Below are positions 48,312 to 59,800 of a stretch of DNA of 64,000 nt, piece by piece. Origin of the DNA: Leptasterias polaris (taxonomy: Eukaryota; Echinodermata; Asteroidea; Forcipulatida; Asteriidae); NCBI GenBank assembly GCA_037783415.1, contig JAZGTN010000073.1, positions 3,534,001-3,598,000 of the forward strand, given 5' to 3'. Position 1 is the first letter of the stretch; each line of letters begins with the position of its first letter. Under the pieces are notes generated by a model. The model did no database searches and was not told the origin of the DNA. It was given only the letters and a program-made list of their open reading frames with translations. The position numbers were made by a program, and so were the translations under genes.

Positions 48312-48858
48312 AAGAGGGGCTTTGCGGTCAAATTTAGTTTTGTGATGCACTTATTTTCCAATAGATAGAGTCCCTGTGGAAGTGGAACAAATATTACTCA
48401 CTTTTAGTCTGAACCTTACATTAAAACTGTGGCAAAATGCCACCATATTTAATACCCTTCCCGTGCAAAATTGTTTCATCATCCAAAAACATCCATTGAT
48501 GTCACATCTCAAATATGGGTCTTTTACTTTTTTTTTTATTCCTGAATTTCATTTATGTTCAATCAAAATGGCGATGATTTCGACCTTTTGTCCGACCAAG
48601 AAAAAGTTCCTGTGTGGAGTGTACGAATCCAATGTTTCAAATTTTGATCTGAAAGAGGGTCAAATTAATTTAGTAATTTAATGCTTGTAAAAACGAACAC
48701 AGAGGGTTTTTAGCTCTGAAGGAGTATCAAATAAAATGAAATTTGTCACAATTTTAACGCAAAATTACAAACTTTTTCCCATTTTCTTTAGGACTCTATC
48801 GATTGGAAAATGAGTGCATCACAAAACTGAATCTGACCTTTGACACCCTCTTAAAGTA
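48312..48858. mobile_element. Long inverted-repeat element (family F)
   Basis: ggtcaaatttagttttgtgatgcac and attttccaatagatagagtc on the left are mirrored by gactctatcgattggaaaat and gtgcatcacaaaactgaatc on the right. It begins about 45 bp after the methyltransferase stop and holds the only nearby AATAAA (48729-48734). Confidence 0.7.
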
Positions 48859-49751
48859 ATTTTTATTATTTTGTTATGGAATGTTTTACTTGATAGAAGC
48901 TGTAAAAAAATGTGTAAATTTAAGTTAATCTTTTTACGTGTATCAAAATACTTCATATAACTGCAAGCTTCCTATTGAGGTGTATCTGATCTATTTGATA
49001 AACTTGGGGTTCAAGTCTAGAAATTGTTTCAAATAATAACGAAGGAAAGGTTCAATTGGATTGCAACTCCGAAATTCCTCTTTCCCCTGTAGGTCTTCTC
49101 GGCCCCTTTATATTTTGCTTTGATTTTCCCCAGAAGCACCTTTTTTTATTTATTTTACTAATCCATTTGTGCCTTGATGGATTTTTTCTCAGGTAAGTTA
49201 TATGGTATGTTTTATTGAAAACTAGTGGATGATAGTTAATTAAATTTTCCTAAAAAGGTGGTGTACTTTCCTTGTAAAGGGCGTGCATAACAGCTTAGAG
49301 ATTGAAAATATAAATATCAAGTTAAACACCACAAGGGAAACTGACTGGTTAAATGTTAAATAACTTGGGGTTGAAAATTTTTTTTTAACAAGAGCGGGAT
49401 TTGAACACACTTATATGCATACAATAAAGATTACAACTCCTTTATTTTTTTTCTTGTTACCAATATTGAATATCAAAATAAACAGTATATTAAATATCTA
49501 TCTAAAGTGTAAAATTGAATGTTTATTTATTCTCTTAGATACACCTCGTAAAATTACACTTGAAAAATACCCGGGTCGGAAGATTCCAGGTGCAAGGGGG
49601 CCCGACACATTTCTGGGTTTGGTTGACTCGGAGACTGGTTAAAAGTTGGATTCTGGCTCTGAGACTGTCAGTTTGACACGGGTTCCGGGCTATACTGACC
49701 CAGGAATGGGTCAAGCCCCCTTTGACCTGGAATCCTAGTCAATTCTGACCT

Positions 49752-49914
49752 GGGCCCAATTTCATACAAAATTTTGCTTAATACCAGAATAAGGTTACCA
49801 GCCAAACTACCATGTCACATGTACAATTTGCGACTGGTATCCTGCTCATTTCTGCTTAGCAGACATTTGTTAAGCAATATTTTCTGCTCAAGCAGCTCTT
49901 TGAAATTGGACCCT
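49752..49914. mobile_element. Family A element
   Basis: gggcccaatttcatacaaaa at left, gcagctctttgaaattggacc at right, accagaataaggttaccagc inside. Confidence 0.75.
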
Positions 49915-50128
49915 GGTATGTTTTTATTTTTGTTTAGTACTTCTTTGAATTACTGCTAGGCTAGCGAACAGTCGATTGCTGAAAATTTAAACGGCCCCTA
50001 GATATCAAAAACAATTTGGAATCATATACTGGAGTGTTTCCCTGTCTACCCTTTCATGATCAGCTGGATGGAGAAAGTTACCAATGCTGACATGCTGGTA
50101 TAGGAGCCTAAAAACACCTTTTTAGCCT

Positions 50129-50235
50129 GGGCCCAATACCATAAAGCATGTAAGCACAAAAACTTTCTAAGCACAGACAAATCTTGCTAAGCTAAAACTG
50201 GTTTCCAGCCAAAATTCCATAAGTTTATGCAACAA
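50129..50235. mobile_element. Family A element, partial
   Basis: gggcccaataccataaagc, tgtaagcacaaaaactttc and ctggtttccagccaaaattcc. Confidence 0.55.
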
Positions 50236-50311
50236 TACACTCCCAAACTGTATACACTTTGTCGGTTTCGACTTCAACAACAACTTCCTTCCCAGGGCTC
50301 GAATTTAAACA

Positions 50312-50422
50312 TTGTGGTCAAATTCCATAGAGCTGCTTCCGCAGAAACTGCTTAAAAAATTCACACTAAGCAAAAATTACCTGCATACCTGGTAACTGTT
50401 TTGGCTGGTAACTTTACTAACC
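50312..50422. mobile_element. Family A element, partial
   Basis: aattccatagagctgcttcc, cctggtaactgttttggctgg; right end missing. Confidence 0.5.
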
Positions 50423-51350
50423 ACTGTCTGTTTTTCAATTATATTGATCAGTTATGTGTTTACAGCTTGAATTTGCTATGAGCTTCCTCAAAACATTGTG
50501 CGCATGCTTGATAGCGCAGTATATGGTTTCACGAACAACATAACATGTGCATAGAGAAGAGAACTTCGAAATCCCTACGCTAAATTAATGAGCGGCAAGT
50601 AGTTCGCTTTTGCAGCTTATAAATCGTAAACTGTAAATGAACAATCTACTTTAGTTCACCTGAAGTTTGTCTTTGGTGGATCTTTTGTTTTAAAATCCAT
50701 TCTCTAATAATGTGAGATTTGTGCACAGATAATTAGTTAATTCTATGCGTAGAGATACTGCGTAGAGATACACATCAAAAGTGACTTGGCACGATGGTGC
50801 ATCGTATTTAGTCTGGTGCCCTTTCGTTATTCTTCAAGGATCCCAAAGACTGAGTCGGACGTTCAGGCCAGCCAATCAGTTTCTTAACCGAGTCATTACA
50901 TTACAACACGTGGTGTTGGAAGGACGACTTGGTCGCCAGGAATAGGCTGTTTTATTTAAATTATTTTAAACCCATTTAAACTGAAATTGATAAACTTGCA
51001 AACTGCAACCGATGATGGTACTGTTTAGAGCAAGGTTGAATTGTCAGTGGATGAGACAGGAAAAGCACAACACCAAATTTGGAGTGGAAAAACGATGTAT
51101 TTGCAGTCACCACAACAGAGGACACACTCGCCAACTAGGCCGTCCACGCTGTATGCACTAAGCGCTATAAACACAATCTGACATTACTCCAAGTCCTACA
51201 GTCGAATATACCCTGACATGTGTTGAGCTCGATGAGCATGTGCACACATAGAAAAGACCATTGATGTACTTCAGGGAGTATAGGCCTCCTCTGCAAGGAG
51301 GGAAATGTTTGAGGAGGTAAATGACAAGTTTTGTGCGACTATAGTTTGAC

Positions 51351-51538
51351 ATGCCGTACATACAGGTGGCAGAACGCACACGAAATATACCACAACAATG
51401 GCGGGCTTTCAATTTGGAAGAAATATTTTTGTGGTCATTGTCAGCTGAGTGTATACTCTACGGCAGGGATGCAGTTATGAAGGAGCCCAGGGAAAAGTGT
51501 CGATCCTTAAACGATAGCAAACCTATGTACCTGGATAT
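51351..51538 (+). other. Unassigned exon-like segment with strong donor
   Basis: An open frame runs into ctggatatg|gtgagt (donor at 51540). Composition is less AT-rich than its surroundings. No family resemblance recognised and no acceptor-linked downstream exon found in the window, so it is at best a first exon of an unseen gene. Confidence 0.2.
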
Positions 51539-52911
51539 GGTGAGTTAACAACTAATATTTACGCTGTATCAGACGGCCACTCTTTCATAACTTGGTCTTA
51601 AAAGTAGGCCTACCACGGTGCTCGATATGTGACATTGTGTTCCCCCTTTATTGTGTCTTCATTGTGTTCTGGGAATCTCAGGAATTCTTTAGAATATTGT
51701 TTGGAGGGGGGGGGGGGGGGGTACTTCTGTACAAGAGGAAAATAGTGTGTATGGGAACGTGTGAGTGGGGGCACCCTCTGCCACATATATAAGGCATGGT
51801 AAAGTAGGCCTACCGCACAAAAATTATATTCATTTTAGTAAATTAGACAATATATATTTGTTAACAATGAGTGAAAATTAGCAGTTGGATTCAGTATTGA
51901 TTCCCAAAACTTTCTTAAAAACACTGGTAAATAGTAAATTTTTAACTAATTAACTTAAACCGAAATGAGCTTTCTTAAGATGCGTTTTCTGTGTAACAAA
52001 AAAAAAAAAAAAAAAAGAGTTCACATCATTACAATTTAACTCGATTAGCCTAACAATTACCATGTTAATTGTAATATATTTCTAATAAAAATAATACTAA
52101 CAACAATAATAATATTTTACATTTTAGGGAAACTTTCTCAGCTACTTAAGCATACAAATTTGCTAACCACAGAAAAAAAATGGGTACAGGCTTATCTGTT
52201 AAACAACTCTATATTGTGGTCCCTAGCTGGTTCTTAAAATGTTGACCCCCAAAATGGTGATCGCGGCACAGCATGTGACGTGAGTGCAAGGGTTCAATAC
52301 TGGTGAAAAGTCCTCCTCCCCCTTCCGTCAAAATAAGGATGGATATATAAAATACAAAAACAAGCTTCAAATTATTAACGCATTATCATACACATTAAGC
52401 TGGGCACTGACTTATGCAAAGAAGTAAACTCATAAACTAAAACTAAAAACTAAAAGTATTTATATTTTTTTTTTCAAAAATGCCACTCCTTTTTTTCAGA
52501 AGTCTGATACCATTCTGAAAATTTACAAAAGTGGGTTTTCAGACAACATTTTGTAGTTTTGCCGCGTCTCCGTTTTGTGTTTTTGTCAGTAAACTTAATC
52601 ACCAGCAGTAGGCCTACATAAGCATTAGTTTTAATTAAAATAACAATTGACGCACGGAGGAAATTAGAAGAGGATGGGATTTTTGCCCCCTCTTATACTT
52701 TAAACTCCACCCCAAACCCCCTCCCGAATAATGGTTTACAGTATTCCCTTCAGTTTAACAAAGAGTGTGTCATTATTTTATGCTACAGTGCAAACAAGTG
52801 AGTTCGTTAACAACACCACAACGGAATTGATAAGTAAACAAGACAAATTTCGCCGTTGTAACCTAACAACGTAAAGTCAGCATGGAGAAAACGTCCTACG
52901 AAATGGGAATA

Positions 52912-53084
52912 TTGCTCCAGTAGAGCTGCTTAAGCAGAAAATATTGCTTAACAATTGTCTGATAAGCAGAAATGAGCAGGATACCAGTCACAAATTGTAG
53001 ATGTAACGTGGTAGTTTTGCTGGTAACCTTATTCTGGTAAGCATAATTTTGTTGTGCTTAACAGCTCTGTGAAATTGAGCCCTG
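52912..53084. mobile_element. Family A element
   Basis: agagctgcttaagcagaaaat at left, ggataccagtcacaaattg and gctggtaaccttattctgg inside, cagctctgtgaaattgagccc at right; ends about 110 bp beyond the polymerase stop. Confidence 0.8.
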
Positions 53085-53192
53085 GTCCCACTTGCATGGC
53101 TGTTGGAATGCAGAATTTGCGTTAAACGGCCCATAGAATCAATTGTGTGCATTTCAGGGGCACCGCAAGCGCAGAACTTGGATTTGTCGCGT

Positions 53193-53256
53193 TCAAATGT
53201 CCAAGTAGGTTGTTGTCACGCCATCGTCGGCCACTTTGCGCTTGATGTAAAGATAG
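53193..53256 (-). pseudogene. Severed C-terminal end of the B-family DNA polymerase gene
   Basis: Immediately beyond the 5' LTR, the minus strand carries 19 codons and a TGA (53195-53193) in the frame of the polymerase. It has the short basic, then TTTYLDI-ending tail typical of this polymerase type. The 4-bp ATAG at 53253-53256 is the target-site copy. With the LTR element in place this piece is separated from the main ORF by 3.6 kb. Confidence 0.85.
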
Positions 53257-53572
53257 TGTAGCGTTTGGCCCAGACCGTTCAGCGAGAGGGCGCCAGCACG
53301 GGCTCGGTGGGAGCCGTGTTACCGAGCGGCCTCCTGGAGGGCGCTGTGACACGGCACCGTTGTTAGAGCTGTGTCGCAGCGGGCCCCTCGCTGAACGGCT
53401 GGGACACCCGTCTCGTTGGGAAGACGTGGCCTAAACGTTCTTCTTGTCATGTGAGTCTTGGAGTAGAGACGTGTTGAATAAACCAGTAAAGAATTGACCG
53501 AGAAAACTGTATCCTGCTGTGTGTTTTTGTTGTGTTCTGCTGAGAAGAATCTGTGGACAAATTATTGTTACA
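53257..53572 (+). repeat. 5' LTR
   Basis: 316 bp; TGTAGCGTTTGG start, TTGTTACA end; AATAAA at 53477-53482 (R/U5 polyadenylation signal candidate); no clear TATA box. Confidence 0.93.
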
Positions 53573-53592
53573 TTGGTGGCAGCGACGGGACG
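53573..53592 (+). promoter_or_regulatory. Primer-binding-site-like sequence
   Basis: ttggtggcagcgacgggacg directly after the 5' LTR; TGG start and position fit a tRNA primer site. The priming tRNA is not identified. Confidence 0.55.
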
Positions 53593-53889
53593 GCAGGAGC
53601 ACTAGCAAGACACTGGAATCAGGTAAAAAGATTGTTTTCTCTGTGGGGGTTTTCACGTGTGTTGGGTAGTTTGGCGTCAGACTCAGCAGATGCTGGGGAC
53701 ACGCCGAGCCAGACTCAGACAATGGGTGGGCCATTGTGGTCTACAGTGGATGAGATTTTATCATTCCTAGGGCTGGGAGAGGCCGGTAGGAGCAACAGTG
53801 GAGATGAGGGGGGTCAGCCACAGGTTCTTAAGGTCAGTAGAGTCACGTCCACGTCGGGTCAGGTGGGCGCGGGGGGTCGGAGCGGTACC

Positions 53890-54160
53890 ACACGGAATCG
53901 TTCCGGCTCCCTCCGCAACGTACCGGCACGAAGTGGGCGGAGGGGTCGGGGCGATCCCTCGGAATCGTTCCGGCTCTCTCAACAGAGCACAGACACGAGG
54001 GGGCTGGAGGGGTCGGGGCGATCCCTCACAGAATCGTTCTGGTTCTCTCAACAGAGCACCGACATGAGAGGGGCGGAAGGGTCGGGGCGACGGAGCACCG
54101 ACGTGAGGGGGGAAGGATCGGAGCGGGTTCCAAGGAAGCAGTTCTGTGCCTCTCCGCAGC
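53890..54160. repeat. GC-rich degenerate repeats in LTR element
   Basis: Three to four copies of a unit with gaggggtcggggcgatccct, gaatcgttc[ct]gg and ctctcaacagagcac. Confidence 0.75.
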
Positions 54161-54494
54161 ATGCCCCAGAGACCAGGGAGGGGTTGGGGCGGTCCCACAC
54201 GGAACCGACCTTCCCCTCCCCGTGGCATTCGGCGGGAGACATCAGAGCGCGGCTCTTTTCGGAACTGGGCCATCCTCACCCCGGACATGCGGTTGTGGAG
54301 CAGCTTTCTTCGGGGCCTTTCTTCCGGGAGCGTGCCCACATGGGGGATGCCCAGTCTACACCGCAGCGGGCCCAGGAGCCACGAAGTCACGGCACGGAAG
54401 TGCGTGGTCTTGTTGACCAGAGGCTGACAGCACAGGCCTATGAGACAGAGAATTTGATTCAACTCGACCCCGCACATTTCTTTTGTGCGGAGCC

Positions 54495-56356
54495 TGTCAA
54501 TCAGCTCCGCACTGCACAAACCTATGGAGCGGAGCCCACGGCTCAGCTCCGCACTGCACAAACCAATGGAGCGGAGCACACGGCTCAGCTCCGCACTGCA
54601 CAAACCTATGGAGCGGAGCACACGGCTCAGCTCCGCACTGTACAAACCTATGGAGCGGAGCACACGGCTCAGCTCCGCACTGTACAAACCAATGGTGCAG
54701 AGCCCACGGCTCAGCTCCGCACTACACAACCCTATGGAGCGGAGCTTGTCAATCAGCTCCGCACTGTACAAACCAATGGAGCAGAGCCCACGGCTCAGCT
54801 CCGCACTACACAACCCTATGGAGCGGAGCTTGTGAATCAGCTCCGCACTGTACAAACCAATGGAGCAGAGCCCACGGCTCAGCTCCGCACTACACAACCC
54901 TATGGAGCGGAGCTTGTGAATCAGCTCCGCACTGTACAAACCAATGGAGCAGAGCCCACGGCTCAGCTCCGCACTACACAACCCTATGGAGCGGAGCTTG
55001 TGAACCAGCTCCGCACTGTACAAACCAATGGAGCAGAGCCCACGGCTCAGCTCCGCACTACACAACCCTATGGAGCGGAGCTTGTCAATCAGCTCCGCAC
55101 TGTACAAACCAATGGAGCAGAGCCCACGGCTCAGCTCCGCACTACACAACCCTATGGAGCGGAGCTTGTGAATCAGCTCCGCACTGTACAAACCAATGGA
55201 GCAGAGCCCACGGCTCAGCTCCGCACTACACAACCCTATGGAGCGGAGCTTGTGAATCAGCTCCGCACTGTACAAACCAATGGAGCAGAGCCCACGGCTC
55301 AGCTCCGCACTACACAACCCTATGGAGCGGAGCTTGTCAATCAGCTCCGCACTGTACAAACCAATGGAGCAGAGCCCACGGCTCAGCTCCGCACTACACA
55401 ACCCTATGGAGCGGAGCTTGTGAATCAGCTCCGCACTGTACAAACCAATGGAGCAGAGCCCACGGCTCAGCTCCGCACTACACAACCCTATGGAGCGGAG
55501 CTTGTGAATCAGCTCCGCACTGTACAAACCAATGGAGCAGAGCCCACGGCTCAGCTCCGCACTACACAACCCTATGGAGCGGAGCTTGTCAATCAGCTCC
55601 GCACTGTACAAACCAATGGAGCAGAGCCCACGGCTCAGCTCCGCACTACACAACCCTATGGAGCGGAGCTTGTGAATCAGCTCCGCACTGTACAAACCAA
55701 TGGAGCAGAGCCCACGGCTCAGCTCCGCACTACACAACCCTATGGAGCGGAGCTTGTCAATCAGCTCCGCACAGTACAAACCAATGGAGCAGAGCCCACG
55801 GCTCAGCTCCGCACTACACAACCCTATGGAGCGGAGCTTGTGAATCAGCTCCGCACTGTACAAACCAATGGAGCAGAGCCCACGGCTCAGCTCCGCACTA
55901 CACAACCCTATGGAGCGGAGCTTGTGAATCAGCTCCGCACTGTACAAACCAATGGAGCAGAGCCCACGGCTCAGCTCCGCACTACACAACCCTATGGAGC
56001 GGAGCTTGTCAATCAGCTCCGCACTGTACAAACCAATGGAGCAGAGCCCACGGCTCAGCTCCGCACTACACAACCCTATGGAGCGGAGCTTGTCAATCAG
56101 CTCCGCACTGTACAAACCAATGGAGCGGAGCCCACAGCTCAGCTCCGCACTGCACAACCCTATGGAGCGGAGCTTGTGAATCAGCTCCGCACTGTGCAAA
56201 CCAATGGAGCAGAGCCCACGGCTCAGCTCCGCACTACACAATTCTATTGTGCGGAGCCTGTCAATCAGCTCCGCAAACAACCCCATGGAACGGAGCCAAC
56301 GGCTCAGCCCCGCACTGTACAAACCTATGGAGCGGAGCCTGTGAATCAGCTCCGCA
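54495..56356. repeat. 42-bp hairpin minisatellite, about 44 copies
   Basis: Alternating 42-bp subunits form an 84-bp higher-order unit: one has caatggagcagagcccacg, the other cctatggagcggagcttgt; both carry cagctccgcact. Each subunit pairs GCGGAGC or GCAGAGC with GCTCCGC across a 10-nt loop, so transcripts would form a string of short hairpins. Copies are almost identical in the centre and drift at the edges. Confidence 0.95.
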
Positions 56357-56580
56357 CCTGCGGAACGAGTGGAGGATGGAGCGGATGGAGTGGGAACCGA
56401 CGGAGACCCAGCGACAGCCACCGCCGGGGACGGCCGGACCAGAGACACAAGGCCAACAGCCATAGTAGGACAGACTTGCCAGCCTTTTTGTTGTTGTTGT
56501 TGTTGTTGTTGTTGCGTGTTCCCACCGGGACGGGAGTTCGCTGCCTGCTTGGGGACAAGCAGTGTTCTTGGAGGGGGCAG

Positions 56581-56896
56581 TGTAGCGTTTGGCCCAGACC
56601 GTTCAGCGAGAGGGCGCCAGCACGGGCTCGGTGGGAGCCGTGTTACCGAGCGGCCTCCTGGAGGGCGCTGTGACACGGCACCGTTGTTAGAGCTGTGTCG
56701 CAGCGGGCCCCTCGCTGAACGGCTGGGACACCCGTCTCGTTGGGAAGACGTGGCCTAAACGTTCTTCTTGTCATGTGAGTCTTGGAGTAGAGACGTGTTG
56801 AATAAACCAGTAAAGAATTGACCGAGAAAACTGTATCCTGCTGTGTGTTTTTGTTGTGTTCTGCTGAGAAGAATCTGTGGACAAATTCTTGTTACA
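56581..56896 (+). repeat. 3' LTR
   Basis: 316 bp, one difference from the 5' LTR; AATAAA at 56801-56806. Read in antisense from the polymerase side, it adds 41 foreign codons before a stop near 56771. Confidence 0.93.
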
Positions 56897-59800
56897 ATAG
56901 GACAGTGCCCCTTTCAACTGCGAATAAGTAACCATGTCTTTTCCTAGTCTCCTGTAGCCTCTGTTCACCCCAACACCGGTTTGTTTCGTCTTCAGAACAT
57001 CGAGGAACTTCTTCTTGTTCAAGTCGTTCTGACTCTTGTTCAATCCTTTGCTGCTGACCTTTACCTTTTCTCCGAAACAGATATATGTTTTACTGCACAA
57101 AGCTATAATCCCGTCACCTTCACATTCCACTTTGAATAGACCGGGGGTGCGCTTGTCGTAGCATGCGTTTTCCGGCGTGTCGCATCGAGGAAACCACTTG
57201 TGTTTCTCCCGCTCGTACTCTTCCCGCATTTCTGGTTTAATGACAGACTCCAGATCGTTCCCGGCTATGGCAACGTACGCAGAATCGGTGTCCATCTGAC
57301 AGAGCTGGAAGTCGGATCGATCAATGAATTTATCGAGAAATTCATAGTAGAACTGCAGCATTTTCAGCTTCGCGTACTGATACACAAAAAGCCCAATCTG
57401 CAGGGGAAGGTCCGCCTTGACCAACCGCTTGCTCAGTTCAACTTCATGCACACCCTGCCCGATATCGGTAGCAGTACGAAAGCGCTGGTCGTTAAAGAGC
57501 CGGCTGGCATCTGCGTTCGTCAGACATACCTTGACATCCTTGAATTTCTCCTTATTGGTCACCGTCTTCCCGTACGCAGAATTTCCAATAAGCTTCATTG
57601 TGTCTGCTTTAGCTGTTGAACCACTAGCGTCTCCCTCTCGTCTGGCGTCGCTGACTTCTTCGCCGAACTTCTCGAAGCATCTACTGCCTTTGTACTGAAT
57701 TACTTGGTAAATCTTCGTAACTTCAAGTCCGTTTTGGAGATACCACTTCAATAGAGGTGTGGCCAGGAGGATTTTCTTTCCAAACATACTTCCGATGAGG
57801 TTTCTTCGAGGTTTCGTGAGGAGCTGGTCACGCTCAGCGTACTCATACATGTGGTCCCCGATCACGTTCTTCTCAAAGGCAATGTCAATATTCTTGAAGA
57901 TGGGTGTCATCTCGCTGAATTTCTCCTTCTTACTGTCGGGGACATTTATATCACACTCAACAAAACCAAATAGCTTCTCTGAGCAGATGGCCTCGAGTAT
58001 AGCTTTTCTACACAAGGACCCTTTTCCATGAAAAGGCAACCGCCGTGATTCAAGGAACTTATACAGTTCATTGTTGGACATTTTCTCCCTATCCCACTCA
58101 CATTCCCTCTTCTCTACAAGTTTATAATCCATTCCACGGATTTGCTTTGCTCTCTCTTCAGTTTCTTCCCGTAACTGCTTCATGGTTTTTTGTGATTTCT
58201 CATTGTACGTTTTTTTATTGAGCTTACACGTATGCCCGTGCCAATAACAACCATGGAATTCGTACACCGTGTTAGTCTCCTTGCAGTAGCCATCAACCGG
58301 AAAGCGCGTTGGACCAATTCGCTTCTCCCTGCCATTCCCCTTATGTTGTATCTTGACCCCTTGCTTCGAAGACACCCATTCCAGCCATTCTAATGCCATG
58401 GTCACATGAGAGTGACTAACCTGAGGTTTGAAATTATCTTCAGCCTTTCGCCTGATAAAATGACCGACAGGCATTTTCTTCATCAGGCAACTCAGGTACA
58501 GTGCATTGGCGTCGTAACCAATGACCTTCTCGCACGGTTTGCCACCGCGGATTTTTGTAACACCTTTTTCATGGTGACGATGGAAGACGATGGACGGACC
58601 GCCGACGATGTTGTCTTTAAGTGTATGGTAGAAGTCTTTGTGCTTTGTTTCTATCAGTGTAAAGAAGTTGTCACCAGGCATACTTTGAAATAAGTAGCGA
58701 AGCGACAGCCCAGGAGCAGAAATGCCTTCTTTAAACATGTCGATATTCTTGTCCTTGTAGAATTTACTCATCTTTTCTACAGCTTCCATGAAAGGAGGTA
58801 AATTGCGGTTGTTGTACCATTCCAAGTATTCTCTCATGGTTTTCATATTATTCTCAGCCCAGACTTCCGTGCAAGTCTTGTAGTCCTCATCAGACAGACA
58901 GGTTCCATTAAGTTTGCTTCTGAACTCTGTTTTAGGCGGAAGAGTCTCTTGATTAAGTTCCTCGGGCGAATCCATCCAATCAAATGGGGAGAAGTCCTTC
59001 CCTCCTTCGCATTCATATGATTTCAGAAAATCCGCAGAACTCGTCCCCTGAGCAAGGTAGTTACTGATGTCCAGGAACTTGAAAAGTTCAGTCTTAATGG
59101 CCAAATAGGTATTGTTTTTTTTAATGACGTACTGAAGTGGGTCCAATTTCTTCAATGAGATGTACAGATATTGCTTGACAAGATTTACGTCAAACTTCGA
59201 GGATCCAAATCCCAGAACTGGTAACTCCTTCAGGTAGCCCTCGAAATCCTTTCTCAACTTTGTGAGATGACTTTTGAGTTTACTTTTTGAGTCAGTGTTG
59301 TCTTGGGTACAAATAGAATCCAACTGCTTGTCAAGCTTCAAGAAGACTTCGTTAAATGTTGTTCTCAGGATTTTGTAAGATGCCTCACTTATTTGTTTCA
59401 AGTTTTCGATCACCTCGTCGACCAGCTGCTGGGGATCCCCCTTTGAAATTATACACCTAGGTTTATCAAAGCCTGGCACATTGCTGAGAACACTGACACT
59501 AACAGGTTCGTGCTTATACTCAACCCGTGTTTTATTGGTCTTCTCTGTCTTCTCGGGAGTTTTCAAAAAACTCTCGAAGCTAAAAGTAGCACGGTGTGGA
59601 AAGCAGCGATCCTCTTCTGGCACCAATATATCCTCGTCCAGAAGTCTGTCGAATATTGACAGAGCGGGCCTGTAGACACTGCCAGGAAACCTGTATTTCA
59701 TTTCTTTCGAACATTTCGCCTCGTGAATTTTAAGACCATTGCTCCTACGGAACACCCTCTTGCACCATGGGTTTGTACAACAAAAGGTGTTGCTGTACAA

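Larger units (their letters stand above)
48270..53192. other. Methyltransferase 3' flank and intergenic stretch
   Basis: No complete gene seen. Contains the inverted-repeat element at 48312-48858, four family A elements, a poly(G) run near 51707, a poly(A) run near 52003, and one unassigned exon-like segment at 51351-51538. Confidence 0.5.
53494..56673 (+). other. 1059-codon open frame across the LTR element interior
   Basis: An uninterrupted frame starts in the 5' LTR and ends in the 3' LTR. The first part (to about 54480) is Gly/Ser/Arg-rich with 60-70 bp degenerate repeats around 53890-54160; the rest is about 44 repeats of a 14-residue unit (QLRT.QT.GAEPTA / QLRTTQPYGAELVN). Other frames on both strands are open over the same array (660 codons +, 969 codons -), so openness follows from the 42-bp period and need not mean translation. 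No gag homology recognised. Confidence 0.25.
53257..56896 (+). mobile_element. Non-autonomous LTR retrotransposon (LARD/TRIM-like), young
   Basis: Two direct 316-bp LTRs (53257-53572, 56581-56896), each TG...CA, differ at one position (53564 region: attattg versus attcttg). Target duplication ATAG at 53253-53256 and 56897-56900. The 5' LTR is followed by ttggtggcagcgacggg (PBS-like, TGG start) and the 3' LTR is preceded by ggagggggcag (PPT-like). The 3.0-kb interior has no recognisable gag zinc knuckle, protease, RT, RNase H or integrase. Integration is inside the polymerase gene on the opposite strand. Confidence 0.93.

Noticed and set aside
54495..56356. CRISPR array
   Set aside because: Repeats are directly tandem without unique spacers, the genome is an animal's, and there are no cas genes.
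54483..56465. 660-codon and 969-codon frames as further genes in the LTR element
   Set aside because: They cover the same 42-bp array; a stop-free unit with a period divisible by three creates them automatically.
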